Shown: positions 1-11,058 of the stretch, one piece after another
How positions within the stretch are numbered: the stretch's first letter is position 1
Layout of the letters: each line of letters opens with the position of its first letter
DNA from: Aspidapion aeneum
Lineage: Eukaryota > Arthropoda > Insecta > Coleoptera > Brentidae
Direction: 5' to 3'
DNA length: 64,000 nucleotides
Assembly (NCBI GenBank): GCA_963576565.1
Contig: OY755039.1
Span: forward strand, 27,790,602 to 27,854,601
The notes under the pieces: model-generated
Databases searched by the model: none
What the model was told of the DNA's origin: nothing
Seen by the model: the letters and a program-made list of their open reading frames with translations, nothing else
Made by a program: the position numbers and the translations under genes

Positions 1-154
1 TTTTCACACATTTCTTAAGCCACAGAAAAAAAATTAGCTGGTTACTAATTCTGTACTGCTACTTTTGTCATCTCATAAATTACGAGATGAAAAAAAAGAA
101 CAGTAATTGTATACCGGTCATTTTCTTTTCTGTGGTTTAAGAAATGTGTAAAAA
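1..154. repeat. Small foldback element / MITE
   Basis: The first 29 bases (TTTTCACACATTTCTTAAGC...) recur as a near-exact reverse complement at 126-154, with about two mismatches. The interior is also partly palindromic, centred on CATCTCATAAATTACGAGATG-like sequence near 70-90. The whole stretch could fold into one hairpin. This is the structure of a non-autonomous inverted-repeat transposon. It has no coding capacity. The outer left edge coincides with the window start, so the true end and any target duplication cannot be seen. Confidence 0.6.
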
Positions 155-683
155 GTTAAAACCGCGCATACACTATTAAATCAGTAATATCAAAAAAAAT
201 TACAAATCATGGTGTTTTTTATTACCTACAATTAGACTAACGATTTGGAGATTACGGCCATTTTAAATTTTTAAATAATAACCAACCATTCGATTCCACT
301 ACATTAGATTTTTCTGGAAAACTAAGCAGATTTCTCTAAAGTTTTATTTAAAATCAAATTTCTTTTGGCATTTTTAACATTTTCCGTCCCTTTTATGTCC
401 ATGAAAAAGGACATTGTATTTCCTGGATATTTTCCCGTTATAGCTCGTGTCGTAATTTTGTCAGGACCATATACAAAGTCTTTTCTGGAGTGGACGATAT
501 AAACTGACCAGCAAAAAGAACTCGGTGTTACCCCAAGAGTTTACTACATAACGTTTTCTTGTATAAAGCTGGTGAATTTTAAGGCATTTGGTAAGATGTA
601 TAGCTTTATTACCATAGAATTAATAAAATGTTGCTTTTATTTTGTTAGAAAGTTTGGAATGGTTACCTTAACTATTAGTTATA
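155..683. other. AT-rich stretch, no gene seen
   Basis: No coding frame, RNA gene or repeat structure that I can recognise lies between the first foldback element and the mariner-derived composite. Confidence 0.5.
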
Positions 684-854
684 CGAGGGCTATCTTTTAT
701 AGTTTGCCCATACGAACATAGAGGGCGACACTGATCGAATGTCGATAATAAAACTTAACCTCAATCTTAACCTAACCTAAATTTAAAACGTCATTGCTAT
801 AGATATAGTTTTATAGCAACAGTGAATTTTTTTAATTAAAAAATCAGTCGAAAA

Positions 855-1018
855 ATGGAAATAAACCGAGAACTTTTTAGGGCTATAATTTATAGCAAGT
901 TTCGAAGGAAATTATCTTAACAAGAATTCCTTGCTGAGTTAATTTCTGTTTGCGGTAATAAAATTGGCATGGAGAATTTAAGCGTGGACGGATTAGTCTT
1001 AGCGCGACGATCCAAGGT
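855..1018 (+). pseudogene. Mariner transposase, N-terminal fragment (left arm, part 1)
   Basis: Translation from the ATG at 855 gives a mariner-type start (MEINRELFRAIIYSKFRRKL), then an in-frame TAA. The frame then continues through the first helix-turn-helix region (QEFLAELISVCGNK) and a GEFKRGR-like block followed by a disrupted DDPR. This region of mariner transposase binds the inverted repeats. The LINE starting near 1019 interrupts it; it resumes at 4177. Nonsense and frameshift changes make it non-functional. Confidence 0.75.
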
Positions 1019-4000
1019 TGTAAGGTGGTAGACGCTTTTTACTTATTGGGCGTCGACCGGTGAGATACCACCATGCCAGAACTGAGTAGCGCTAAGTGGT
1101 ATCACCACGTTCCGCTACTGCGCTGGCAGTCCGGTTCCAACAATGAGTAACAGATAGTATGATGGCGCCTCCAGGATCAAAATATTCCGGAGGTAAAATA
1201 CCCGACCACTCGGAACTCCGGGCGTCGGGTGATCCTGGGGGTCCTTCATGCAAAGATATTAAAACAAGACCAAAAACTCAACTCAGAATTGATTTTAGCA
1301 ATATAAGAGGATTAAGTACCAACATGAATTCAGTTCACCAACATCTTGAAGAACAAAGACCTGACATCCTTGTTCTCACTGAAACTAAAATCAGTTCTGC
1401 AACACCTATTGTGAACTATCTATATCCCGGCTATGACCTACACCACCGATTTCGACATAATTTTGGGATCTGTGTGTACATTAAAAATGACCTTTCATGT
1501 CATCGAGAGGAGAAGCTAGAACCAGCGAACTTCGATATCATATGGCTAAAATTCACCTCAAAGTCATCGACCAAGTTCATCTGCTGCTTCTACCGACCGC
1601 CAAGTAACACCGAGTACCAAAACTTTTTTGCGACATTATCCGAAAACTGTGATAGTATACAGTCTAACTATCCACATGGGGAAATTGTTTTTTTAGGCGA
1701 TTTCAACGTCCACAATATACCCTGGCTAAAACACCACAACAAAACAAATAATGAGGGCAGGGAAGCAGAAGCTTTTGCCACAAGTTGTGGTCTAACGCAG
1801 CTTGTCGATGAACCTACCCGTATCTCAGAAAGGGGTGAATTTGCAGCACTTTTAGACTTGTTCCTAACTACAAATCCTGACTCGTACACAATTCAAGTAG
1901 ATCCCCCACTTGGTTCATCCGATCATAAACTTATAAGAACAAAGTGCGAAATGCTCATACCACCAAGCCAACAATCACTTCCTCGTAAAATGTGGGACTA
2001 TAAATCGGCAAAATGGAATGACCTTAATCAGTTTTACCTGGATTTTCCATGGTAAGAGGTTTGCTTTAAAACAGCTGAACCCACTATTTGCTGTAATGAA
2101 ATAACAAAAGTAATCTTATCTGGAATGGATTCATATATCCCATATACAATAAAACGCAGAGCTAATGCAAAACCTTGGTTCAACAGCCAGTGTCAAACGG
2201 CTGTACAGAAAAAACACAGAGCATATAACCTTTGGAAACGACAAGAAACCGCTCAAAACCATACAGAATTTATAGAAGCCAGAAATAGTTGCAAAATTAC
2301 TATTGACGCCGACAAAGAAACATACAATCAAAGAATAAAAAACCGGTTGCTGAATTGTCCAAGTAGTTCTAGGTCCCTTTGGTCTCTTGCAAAAGCTGTT
2401 GGATCAAACTTCACCAAGTCATCCATACCACCACTTACAGATAAAAATACTCACTTAGCCACAACATCAGAGGAAAAAGCCAATATGCTGGCCAAAATCT
2501 TTTCCTCCAACTCAAACCTAACAGTGCCAAATGGAAAAACTCCACCGTTCATTGAAAGGGTCTCCCACAGTATGCCAGAGGTACCCTTTTGTCGCAGAGA
2601 AATACGAAAATCCCTTAAAAAGTTGGATACCAACAAAGCAATGGGTCCAGATGGCATTTCCGCGATAGTACTCAAAAATTGTTCTAACGGACTCACCCCA
2701 ACTTTCGCAAAATTATTCAATATATCTTATAGGCAAGGAGTATATCCATCATCATGGAAGTCTGCCGCAGTACAACCTATTCCAAAGAAAGGAAAAAAGA
2801 CAGATCCGCTAAACTATAGACCAATTGCTCTACTTCCGGTGATATCAAAAGTAATGGAAAGAGTTGTGAACAATCACCTAACCAAGTACTAGGAAAAGTA
2901 CAAAATTATCAACGACAAGCAACACGGATTTCGAAAATATAGGTCAACTGGCGATTTACTTACATACGTCACTCACTTATGGCAAAAAGCGATTGAGTTA
3001 AGGGGCGAAACAAGAACAATTGCCTTAGATATATCTAAAGCATTCGATAAAGTCTGGCATGAAAATCTGCTCAACAAGCTCAAAGCAATGGGATTGTCGC
3101 CGAAACTTTGCACTTGGTTTGAAAGTTACCTTAAGGATAGATCCATTTATGTTGCACTGGATGGCCGGAACTCCAACTCTTACCAAATAAATGCTAGTGT
3201 GCCACAGGGAGCAATCCTTTCGCCAACACTTTTTCTGATTTACATAAATGACCTCATAGATAAAACAGTAAATCCACTTTATTGCTTTGCAGATGATGGC
3301 AATGTAGTCTCCTCAGTCATAACACCCACTAAGTGTCTATCCGCACGTGAATTCCATCATCTTAGACTAACTCAAATATCGCAGATAAATAACGATCTGG
3401 AGATAATAGAGGACTAGGGCAACAAAAACCTTGTACAGTTTAACGCGCAAAAAACCCAAGCAGCCCTGTTTTCAAAAAAGACCAGCACCGGTGAGCCAAA
3501 CATCATGCTATCTGGAAGTGCTGTCACATTGCAGAGCCAGTTGAACATCTTAGGAGTCATGTCATGTCTTGGCACAGTCACGTGGCAGATATAGCTAAAA
3601 GGGCGTCCCAAAAGCTTGGGGTGCTATTTCGTACAAGACATCTGTATACACCAAGCCAACTGCTGACACTCTACAAAGCCCAGATTCGACCAACTATGGA
3701 GTACTGCTCACATATATGGAGTGCGGCACCCAAACATACCTTAATGCTTTTGAACACCGTGCAAAAACGAGCTATCAAGCTGATCAATGACCCCGCACTT
3801 ACCCATAGCTTGGATAGTCTCGAACATCGAAGAACTGTGGGCGATCTATCTCTCTTCTACAGGTATTATCACGGAAAATGCTCTGAAGAGTTGGCACGTA
3901 TGATCCCCCCGGGAGCAGCACCTACTAGGCGAACACGTCAAACAGACGGTAACCATCAATTTACTGTCAAAATAGAGGCACCAAGAACCTCATTATATCA

Positions 4001-4176
4001 GAATTCATATCTCTGGAGAACAGCATCGCTGTGGAATGGACTCCCTGCGACAGTTTTCCCTGCAGGTTACAACCTGAACCGTTTCAAAACCAACACACAC
4101 CAACATTTCCGCGCACTTGCCGCTCCTCGAGCGTGATAGGGATCTCCTTGCGAGTGCGCATACCCGTAAAAAAAAA
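1019..4176 (+). mobile_element. Jockey/CR1-group LINE inserted in the left mariner arm
   Basis: Mariner similarity stops at about 1018 and resumes at about 4177; the intervening ~3.16 kb is a non-LTR retrotransposon in + orientation. It has a GC-richer 5' leader (1020-1158), one endonuclease plus reverse transcriptase coding region, a short 3' tail and a poly(A) run at 4168-4176 directly before mariner sequence resumes. The internal poly(A) and the clean resumption fix the order of events: the mariner arm was there first. No target duplication is convincing, partly because the insertion removed or altered a few mariner codons. Clade placement needs a phylogeny; jockey/CR1-like is my reading. 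Confidence 0.85.
1159..4136 (+). pseudogene. LINE endonuclease-reverse transcriptase ORF (broken)
   Basis: One reading frame runs from the ATG at 1159 to about 3550 with three in-frame stops (2053-2055 TAA, 2890-2892 TAG, 3415-3417 TAG). It then shifts frame near a local ATGTC repeat at about 3559-3568 and continues to 4136. The order is: AP-type endonuclease (TETK, GDFNVHNIPW, SSDHKLI) over roughly the first 265 codons; RT domain with NYRPIALLP, ALDISKAFDKVWH (~3025-3063), SVPQGAILSP and the catalytic box FADD (~3285-3296; Phe replaces the usual Tyr); then a C-terminal LINE domain ending before 4136. These proteins nick target DNA and copy the element's RNA at the nick. This copy cannot be translated intact. 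Confidence 0.88.
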
Positions 4177-4440
4177 GGCAAAGTGAAAACATCGATGCTG
4201 TGCGCATGCTCATCACGGAAGATCGACATGTGACATATCGCGAGATCGAGGCTTCATTGGGTTTTCAAAGACATCAATTCAAAAATTTTGCATGAAGAAT
4301 TAGGGGTAAGAAAATTAGTTTTCCACTGGATATTGCATCTGTTAACCTAAGAACAGAAAGAACCTGAGGTCAATTGGTGTCAGAAAACTTTAGACCGCTT
4401 TGAGGCAGACAACTCGAAAAACGAGTACATCATTGTCAGC
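4177..4440 (+). pseudogene. Mariner transposase, second fragment (left arm, part 2)
   Basis: Coding resumes after the LINE poly(A) with ENIDAVRMLITEDRHVTYRE, the second helix-turn-helix region of mariner transposase. It continues through a KILHEELGVRKL block to ...DNSKNEYIIVS, just before the GDES catalytic motif. One in-frame stop interrupts the equivalent of the LTEEQK linker. The catalytic domain is absent. The same stretch appears on the minus strand at 5497-5935. Confidence 0.78.
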
Positions 4441-4586
4441 ATTTCGTTTTTCACAACCGCACAACCAGTTTTCAGCATCATATAATTTTTTATTGTTTGT
4501 ACTAAAATTATGGGTAATTTTTAGGATTTTTAGGTCCGGTCTATGTGGCCCTAAAGATGTTATTTGTAATCGAAGTTCATATGTCA

Positions 4587-4909
4587 ACGTATTTAAATTT
4601 GCACAGTTAATTATATAATCGACGATATTTATTTCCATTTTGAAAACAAACCAAAACAAACAATGGACACGCGACCGGCAAGGCTTTTAACTACTGACCC
4701 TGACGTACCCCAAATCAAAATAAACTAATACGTCTTCACTAAGGATAGAACCGGCAACACGTAAAAAGGGCAACGAACGGTTTGGCACGATGAATATGGC
4801 CGACGTGAACTAAAACAAACATTCCTCCCGCGCCCGCGTTTGTAATTATTTACGCTAAAAAAGTTTACCCAGTTAACCACAGACTAAAAAAAAGAACTAG
4901 ACATGTCGT
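4587..4909. repeat. hAT-related segment (shared with 32893-33300)
   Basis: From GTATTTAAATTTGCACAGTT to ...ACATGTCGT this region matches 32893-33300, the right half of the hAT element at 32461-33399. Shared landmarks are GACACGCGACCGGCAAG, ACGTCTTCACTAAGGATAGA and AAAAAGAACTAGACA. The terminal inverted repeat is missing here, and the downstream LINE fragment begins abruptly where similarity ends. It is therefore a decayed or truncated copy. Confidence 0.7.
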
Positions 4910-5496
4910 AAATATAGGATGTGGAAAGAGTATTGGTAGGTCAAAAGAGACTTATAAGATTAATTTTCAATATACCTTACAATGGTACTTGTCGCTCTGC
5001 ATTTAAGGATAATAAAATTATGACAATAACAAGTATTTATATATATAAACTACTCATTTTCATTTTTCAACACCAAAATATTTTTACATTAAATAGTTCT
5101 TATCACAACTATCCAACTAGAAGTCGTAACACAACCATGAGTATATAAAAAAAAAGTACTCATTATCTTGGATGCAAATTCCTTAACTTGTTGCCAAACA
5201 AAATCAAACAAACTACGTCGCTGCCAAGATTTAAAAAAGAAATCAAAAATCTTTTATTAAAAGAAACTTTTTATAGTTTAATTGAATTTGAAAACTACAT
5301 GTTGGGCAGAAGGTAAATTTTTGTTATCAATATTTATATACATATATATACAAATCTTGTAAATGTGTTTTCGTTTTTATTTTTTTAAATATTTACACTA
5401 TTATTATTTACACTTAATGTTATATTTTTTGTATTTGACGTATCTTATCTACATTATTGTAGCTGAAAAGATTAATAAAGTTGTCTATTGTCTATT
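4910..5496 (+). mobile_element. 5'-truncated LINE tail
   Basis: The translated stretch from about 4921 to 5310 (VGQKRLIRLIFNIPYNGTCR, then YHNYPTRSRN and LLPNKIKQTTSLPRFKKEIK) is the C-terminal end of a jockey/CR1-type reverse transcriptase. An AT-rich 3' UTR follows, ending in repeated TATTGTC units at about 5480-5496; simple-sequence tails of this kind are typical of LINE 3' ends. Mariner sequence in minus orientation starts immediately afterwards. The 5' part is missing. Confidence 0.75.
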
Positions 5497-5935
5497 GTCT
5501 ATACGATTCATCACCACTGACAATGCTGCACACGTTTTTCGAGTTTCCTGCCTCAAAGCAGTCTAGAGTTTTCTGAAATCAATTGACTCTAGCTTCTTTC
5601 TGTTCTTCGGTTAACAGATGTCGTATCCAGCGGGAAACTAATTTTCTTATCCCTAATTCATGTAAAATTTTGTCACATATGTACAATATGTCACATGTCT
5701 GTCTTCCGCGATTTCCTGGGTGACAGTCATTTTTGGTGCACCTGACCTTGGATCGTCGCTAAGGGTAATCAGTCCACGCTTGAATTCTCCATACCAAGTG
5801 GAAACTGTCAATTGCTGTGGCGCTTTATTACCGAAAACAGAAAGCAATTCGGCAAGGCATTCTTGTTGAGATAATTTCCTACGAAAGTTAAAATTATAGC
5901 CCGAAAATTTTCTCGGTTTAATTTTAATTTTCGAC
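5497..5935 (-). pseudogene. Mariner transposase, N-terminal fragment (right arm)
   Basis: On the minus strand this reads LSVFGNKAPQQLTVSTWYGE, FKRGLITLSDDPRSGAPKMT, a short EDRHVTY block, then linker sequence equivalent to ...LTEEQKEARVN and a terminal SGDES-like motif at about 5497-5510. It is the same ~140-codon N-terminal portion found in the left arm, and it stops at the same place near the first catalytic Asp. It lacks several codons before EDRHVTY and carries stops and frameshifts. The mariner 5' inverted repeat lies at 5998-6058. Confidence 0.82.
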
Positions 5936-6058
5936 TAATTTGTTAATTTAAAAAAGTCAGAACTATATGTATCGCACTGACGTTTTGAATTTAGTAACGA
6001 CATTCGATCAGTGTCGCCATCTATGTTCCTATATGCAAAATATAGAAGACAGCCCTCG

Positions 6059-8362
6059 TAACTCTATATAAAATTTTGCAGTGGTCTCTTGGTCCAAATG
6101 CATGTCCAACTCGCTGGCCTGACCCGAGGCCTAGCCGCTGTGGCGTTTATCGGAAATATACGAGACAGATATTTATAGGGTTAGGTTATTTAGATTTTAT
6201 GCCCAGCCCGCCACGCCGATGTTGGTCGTGTATTGGACAATAGATTTTCCAAAGACTTATCAATAGGTAGATGCAAAAAAGCTTATTGGGCTCTTTTGTT
6301 TACGTCCTTCTATTTAAAAGTTAATTAATTTATTTTCTAGATTAGGAGATATTGTCGCGTACGATTTTGTTTTAAATCGAACCCTTAAACGAGGGTACCG
6401 TAGTAGTGTGTGTACAAAATAAATATAAAACAGTTTTAAAAACGTTACAAACTTTAATGAATACAAAAAACTCTGCTGCAATTTACAAATTGTTAAAGAC
6501 TTTTCTTATGACCTATAAAACAAACAAGACCCAAAATAATAAAATACATACTTTAACTTACCAAAAACTGCAAAATATTCTTCAAATAGAAAAATCTTAT
6601 GTTTCTTTACTGACTATTTATTTTAGAGGTTTTAGTTTAAGTTCAACAAAACTAAGAATGTGGTTTTTAATAACGGTAGGTTGGACCTAACTAATTCAAT
6701 ATTCCCTCTTTGAACAGCTTGAAGAAACCAAGTCAGTGGCATTTCTAATAATCCTAAATTTTACTTTACATTCTAGCTAATGAGCTAAACAAGTAAACCT
6801 AAACGAAAACAGAGATAAAATGATAATTTATAGATAACATTTTCTTATCTCACAGTTTTTCTATAGCCAATCACTTTGAAGGGAAAACCCTCTCTCTATT
6901 TGATGTATCCCCACCTTAACCATTACGACTCCCACTCAAGACTTTTCAGTAGTTTTTCTGGCGTCAAACCACCTGCTTGTGGTAGGCGGCAAATATTTAT
7001 TTACCATTTTGGAGAGAGACGGAACCACTTTCTTATCTCTGCAAAACCATGTTTTGCGCTTTTCGTTTTTCTAAGCTGGTTTCGTACAGTGGCACAGTCA
7101 AGGGTAATTTCCATTCCTGACAATATAACCTGCACTGCCCAACTAACATTTATAGTAGCGGCTACATGTTCTAAAGGCTTTGCTACTTTCTTATAGTAGA
7201 AATGTGGTGATCCCAACCAAAATTTGTTACTTTTTAGTTCTAACAACTATTTAGTATCAGGAAATAGTAGATGTTTCGTAAAAACGACCCTCTAAACTAC
7301 TTCATAGGATTGTTTCTTAATAGTCGATTCTGATAGTCTTCTCTACCACAATAGGACGTTGCTAAAGTTTTACTTTCTTTTTAGTCGTTATTTCGTAGTC
7401 GCCCTGACTTTTATATCCTACTTAATTACCACTAGAAAGTTAAGCTTCATTGGAGTCCCAAACAAGTGTATCCGACAACTACATTATAACTTTAACTTTT
7501 ACCACAAAAGTTTGTGTCATCATAGTAACATCTGATGTAACAATGTAGACAAAATAACTTTTTGGATCAACTTTAAAGCCGCAACTACTTTCAAGTAACC
7601 TTTTCGACTATCAGAGAATATAGTTTGGGACGCCATGTTTTTATGTAAGAAAGAAAATTTAATATTTTTGTTGTCGTTTTATGAGCTCATATTAAAGAGC
7701 CATACTATTTTATAAACAAATTAGTTGAAGCTTACCAAAAATGCTCTTCTTAAGCACCATTTGTTGGAGTTAACTGTCGATTATGAAAACATAACCTCCA
7801 AAATCACAACACAAAAATTCCATCAGCTACCAGAAAACGGCTCAATTTTACGGGCGCACCGGTTTTTTGCAATATATATAATGCATGTTATACAAAAAAC
7901 TTTGCGTCGCACTCGAATTTTGATCCTCTGCTCGTAAATTCTCACACTTTTGGATAACATAGTTCATATTATAACCATAACCAAACAAAAAAACTAAGCG
8001 AGTCTGTTTACTGTTGTGTCCACCATATTGTGTAACAATTCTACCAAAAAGAAACGATTATATTATTTGCAACTACATCGCAACTTTTATGTCATTACGG
8101 AAAAAAACAGCCTCTACGACGTAGTAGATACCTGGCTACGACGTAGTAGTGTAGTTGTTACTACAGTGACTTTAAACACTTGGCCAAGTAGTTATAACCA
8201 GAAATTGGTTCCCCACTTAGGGAATTATAACGTCGCTGTATGGTATACTGAGACGTAGCGGGAGTACGTTGCGGTTACTTTTAAGAAATTCTTTCTAGTT
8301 GGGGTTTCGTCGTTACAACTTTAATTGTTTGTTGGGTGCTCGATACTCAATTTGTTCATTTC
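6059..8362. other. Long non-coding stretch
   Basis: I see no recognisable gene. Small frames at 6406-6690, 6876-7246 (both strands), 7725-7937 and 8016-8258 show no domain or motif. Around 8115-8155 a CTACGACGTAGTAG block occurs twice, 24 bases apart. Possibly decayed repeat DNA. Confidence 0.5.
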
Positions 8363-8613
8363 TCCATTTTAGACCGGGAACAAGGATCAGCGGCTTGCAG
8401 AGATGATTAGTTGTAGGTTACTTAAACACCCTGCCAAGTTTAATTGCGTCTATATTTTTAAAGTTGAATTTTGAATTATTTTCTGTTTTTCCATTTTCAT
8501 CCATTTCTCCAAGGAGGAACAAGGAGCAGAGGCTTGCACATATTACTAATTGTAAGGTACTTCAACACCCTACCAAATTCTATTGCGTAACTATATTTCT
8601 GAAGGTAATTTTA
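8363..8613 (+). repeat. Diverged ~110-bp tandem duplication
   Basis: About 8363-8472 and 8502-8613 are direct copies at roughly three-quarters identity. Landmarks are GGAACAAGGAKCAG, GGCTTGCA, CTTCAACACCCT/CTTAAACACCCT and ATTGCGT. They sit just upstream of the truncated 5' end of the RTE-like LINE and may be an older tandem or SINE-like repeat. Confidence 0.55.
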
Positions 8614-8644
8614 AAATTTTTGAATTTTTTCCAAATTCTCCATT

Positions 8645-11058
8645 TCCTAATAAAAAAAGTTATAGGACCATTTGGAGAAAAAGTAACAAATGATAATGGC
8701 TTGAGACTGATGCAATTGTGTGAAACCCACAACCTAAAAATAAATAATGGTTTTTTAGGCATAAGGATATTCATCGATATACCTGGATTCAGCCAACAAG
8801 AAATCTTAAATCAATCATTGACTATGCTATAGGTGGACAACACTCGCAATTAAAGTGGTATGATGTGCGAGCACTTCGTGGTATTACCTGTGGATCTGAC
8901 CACCATCTGGTAAAAGCAAAAATATTATTCCCTTTCAGAAAAACACATAAGGACGAAAGTATTGAAGAAAATGAAAACCTATAATGCATCGAAGACAATC
9001 AAAAATACAACTTTAGAAGTCTAGAAATCGAAAGTACTCAAAGATTGTATCAGAACCGATTAGATAAAAAATTAATAAACACAGAACACTCATTTGAAGA
9101 GATATATACAAACATAATAAAAAGCTTGAAAGAAGCAAGCATCGAAGCTGTTGGACAAAGATAATAGAAATAGCAGGAAGATGTGGTGGACGGAAAAAAT
9201 ACAGGAAATGGTCACAGAGAAAAAACGCACATACTTGAAATGGCTCAGTACTAAAGAACAAAGAGACCTAGAAATCTACAGGGAAACCAAAAGACAGCTG
9301 AGAAATTTGATACGCACAGAAAAAAATGAACTGTTCGAGCGCAAATGCCACGATAACAATACACACGTAGGAGGTAGGTAGAGTTCTGAAGTATGGAAAT
9401 TCATTTATACAGTAAAAAACCCAACAAAAGAAAAAGTAAACATCCAGATCATCAAACCAGAACAATGGACAGAACACTACAAGGGACTGCTGCAGGAAAC
9501 GAGACCCGAATATCTGGCAGCCCCTCCGAGGAGAGACATAGAAGTACACGGAGAGGAAGTAATCATCGAAAAAGAAATGATAAAAAATAGTATTAAAAAG
9601 CTTAAATCCGGAAAAGCTAGCGGACCTGGAGGAATATATGCTGAAATGCTCAAATATGGATCAGAGAAACTAATCAAAAATCTCACATATATTATCAATC
9701 AATGCATAAACGGATATCCAGTACCTGATGATTGGAAAAATGCATTCATATCCTCAATACATAAAAAAGGAAACAAGCTGGATTGCAACAATTACAGAGG
9801 AATTTCAGTAACTAGTACTCCCAGTAGATTGTACGGTAGGATTCTTATAGATCTAATAGAGAAGGATTTTCATGAACAAGAAGAAGAAGAGCAAAGTGGG
9901 TTTCGTGCAGGAAGATCTTGTAGTGATAATGTTTTTTGTCTTAAACAAGTAATTGAGAAAAGGAGCGCCAGAAATATAGAGACTCATGTTACCTTTGTGG
10001 ACCTACAAAAAGCATATGATACCGTTCCAGTAGAAAAACTATGGACAGTGCTAGAGCAGACTAATATCAATCATACATACATAAAAGCGATAAAAGAACT
10101 ATACAAAGGGTCAAAATCTAAAATTAAAATTGGAAATCGACTTTTAAAAGAATTCCTGGTAACAAAAGGCTTAAGACAGGGATGTTGTATTTCTCCAACT
10201 CTTTTTAAAACATATATCGCAGTAGCTCTAAAAAACTGGAAACGGAAAGTGCACGGCATGGGAATACAACTTAACGACCGATTTACCATATACACGCTAC
10301 AGTTTGCTGACGACCAAGTAATTGTAGCTAATGATAAAGAGGACATGGAGTATATGATGACAAAGTTAATGGAAGAATACCAAAAGTGGGGATTAACAGT
10401 GAACGTGGACAAGACACAGTACTTATGTATTGTAAACGAATCCAGTGAGTTAGAACTAGACAATGGACAAGTAATATCTCCATGCAATGAGTATGTATAC
10501 TTGGGTGTCACATTTGATAAGACAGGAACAGACTGTCAAGAACTGGAAAAAAGAATAGTAAAAGCAAAAAAGGTTATTGGATGTCTTAACAGTATTTTAT
10601 GGAGCAGAGAGATAAAAAAGAATGTAAAATTTAACATATATGAAACAATGGTGAAAAGCACGCTGTTGTATGGAATAGAGACTTTTCGCCTAACAGAAAA
10701 ATACAAAACAAAAATGGAAAATGTCGAAATGGATGCAATAAGAAGATCAATGAGAATATCTAGAACAGATCACATAAGAAATGAGATCATAAAAGAAAAA
10801 ATGGGAATCGAAGGGAGCATAACGGATGACATCACTAAAAGACAACTGATATGGTACGGCCATGTACAACGGATGAACGACGAAAGATTACCAAAGCAGG
10901 TCCTAGAATGGCAACCAATAAGGCGCAGAAAAAGAGGGCGTCCTAAACTAGAATGGCAACAGTCAATCCAAAGATCAATGAGTCAAAAAAATCTGACAGA
11001 AGATGATTGTCAGGATTGAAGGAGGTGGAGAATAGGCGTCGGACAACGTAGAAAAACG
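8645..11058 (+). mobile_element. RTE-like LINE, 5'-truncated
   Basis: The element begins inside the endonuclease domain: GPFGEKVTNDNGLRLM, then after a frameshift RHKDIHRYTWIQ, IIDYAIGG and GSDHHLVKAKI (the His/Asp catalytic end). A poorly preserved linker (about 8980-9570) and a long RT frame (9577-11019) follow. The endonuclease-RT arrangement and the C-terminal block (GHVQRMNDERLPKQVLEW) resemble insect LINEs often mis-annotated as craniofacial development protein 2-like. The first half of the endonuclease is missing. No poly(A) or clean 3' end is obvious; the end given is where coding similarity stops. Confidence 0.82.
9577..11019 (+). CDS. Reverse transcriptase frame of RTE-like LINE
   Basis: An uninterrupted 480-codon frame. 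Visible RT motifs in order: KASGPGGIYAEMLK (codons ~13-26), NYRGISVTST, EEEQSGFRAGRS, motif A FVDLQKAYD (first catalytic Asp at codon ~142), KGLRQGCCISPTLF, motif C FADD (codons ~243-246), and a C-terminal thumb and tail region with a GHVQRMNDERLPKQ block. It would copy the LINE RNA into DNA at a nicked target. It is not a stand-alone gene: the linker upstream has stops and the endonuclease is truncated, so the ATG at 9577 is just the first Met after the last upstream stop. The last residues suggest a frameshift near the natural C-terminus (about 11015). Confidence 0.85.
   Translation: MIKNSIKKLKSGKASGPGGIYAEMLKYGSEKLIKNLTYIINQCINGYPVPDDWKNAFISSIHKKGNKLDCNNYRGISVTSTPSRLYGRILIDLIEKDFHEQEEEEQSGFRAGRSCSDNVFCLKQVIEKRSARNIETHVTFVDLQKAYDTVPVEKLWTVLEQTNINHTYIKAIKELYKGSKSKIKIGNRLLKEFLVTKGLRQGCCISPTLFKTYIAVALKNWKRKVHGMGIQLNDRFTIYTLQFADDQVIVANDKEDMEYMMTKLMEEYQKWGLTVNVDKTQYLCIVNESSELELDNGQVISPCNEYVYLGVTFDKTGTDCQELEKRIVKAKKVIGCLNSILWSREIKKNVKFNIYETMVKSTLLYGIETFRLTEKYKTKMENVEMDAIRRSMRISRTDHIRNEIIKEKMGIEGSITDDITKRQLIWYGHVQRMNDERLPKQVLEWQPIRRRKRGRPKLEWQQSIQRSMSQKNLTEDDCQD

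Larger units (their letters stand above)
684..6058. mobile_element. Composite foldback element made of two opposed mariner 5' halves
   Basis: The left end (CGAGGGCTATCTTTTATAGT) and the right end, read on the minus strand (CGAGGGCTGTCTTCTATATT), are the same mariner terminus in inverted orientation. They match over roughly 60 bases, including a conserved ACTGATCGAATGTCG block. Each outer end is flanked by TA (682-683 and 6059-6060), the target duplicated by Tc1/mariner elements. Both arms run inward through the 5' leader and the first ~140 codons of a mariner transposase, and both stop near the first catalytic Asp block, so neither has a 3' end. Nested inside are a LINE (1019-4176), a hAT-related segment (4587-4909) and a truncated LINE tail (4910-5496). 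Confidence 0.75.

Noticed and set aside
6876..7246. Overlapping frames on both strands
   Set aside because: No recognisable motif on either strand and no neighbouring gene parts; more likely chance.
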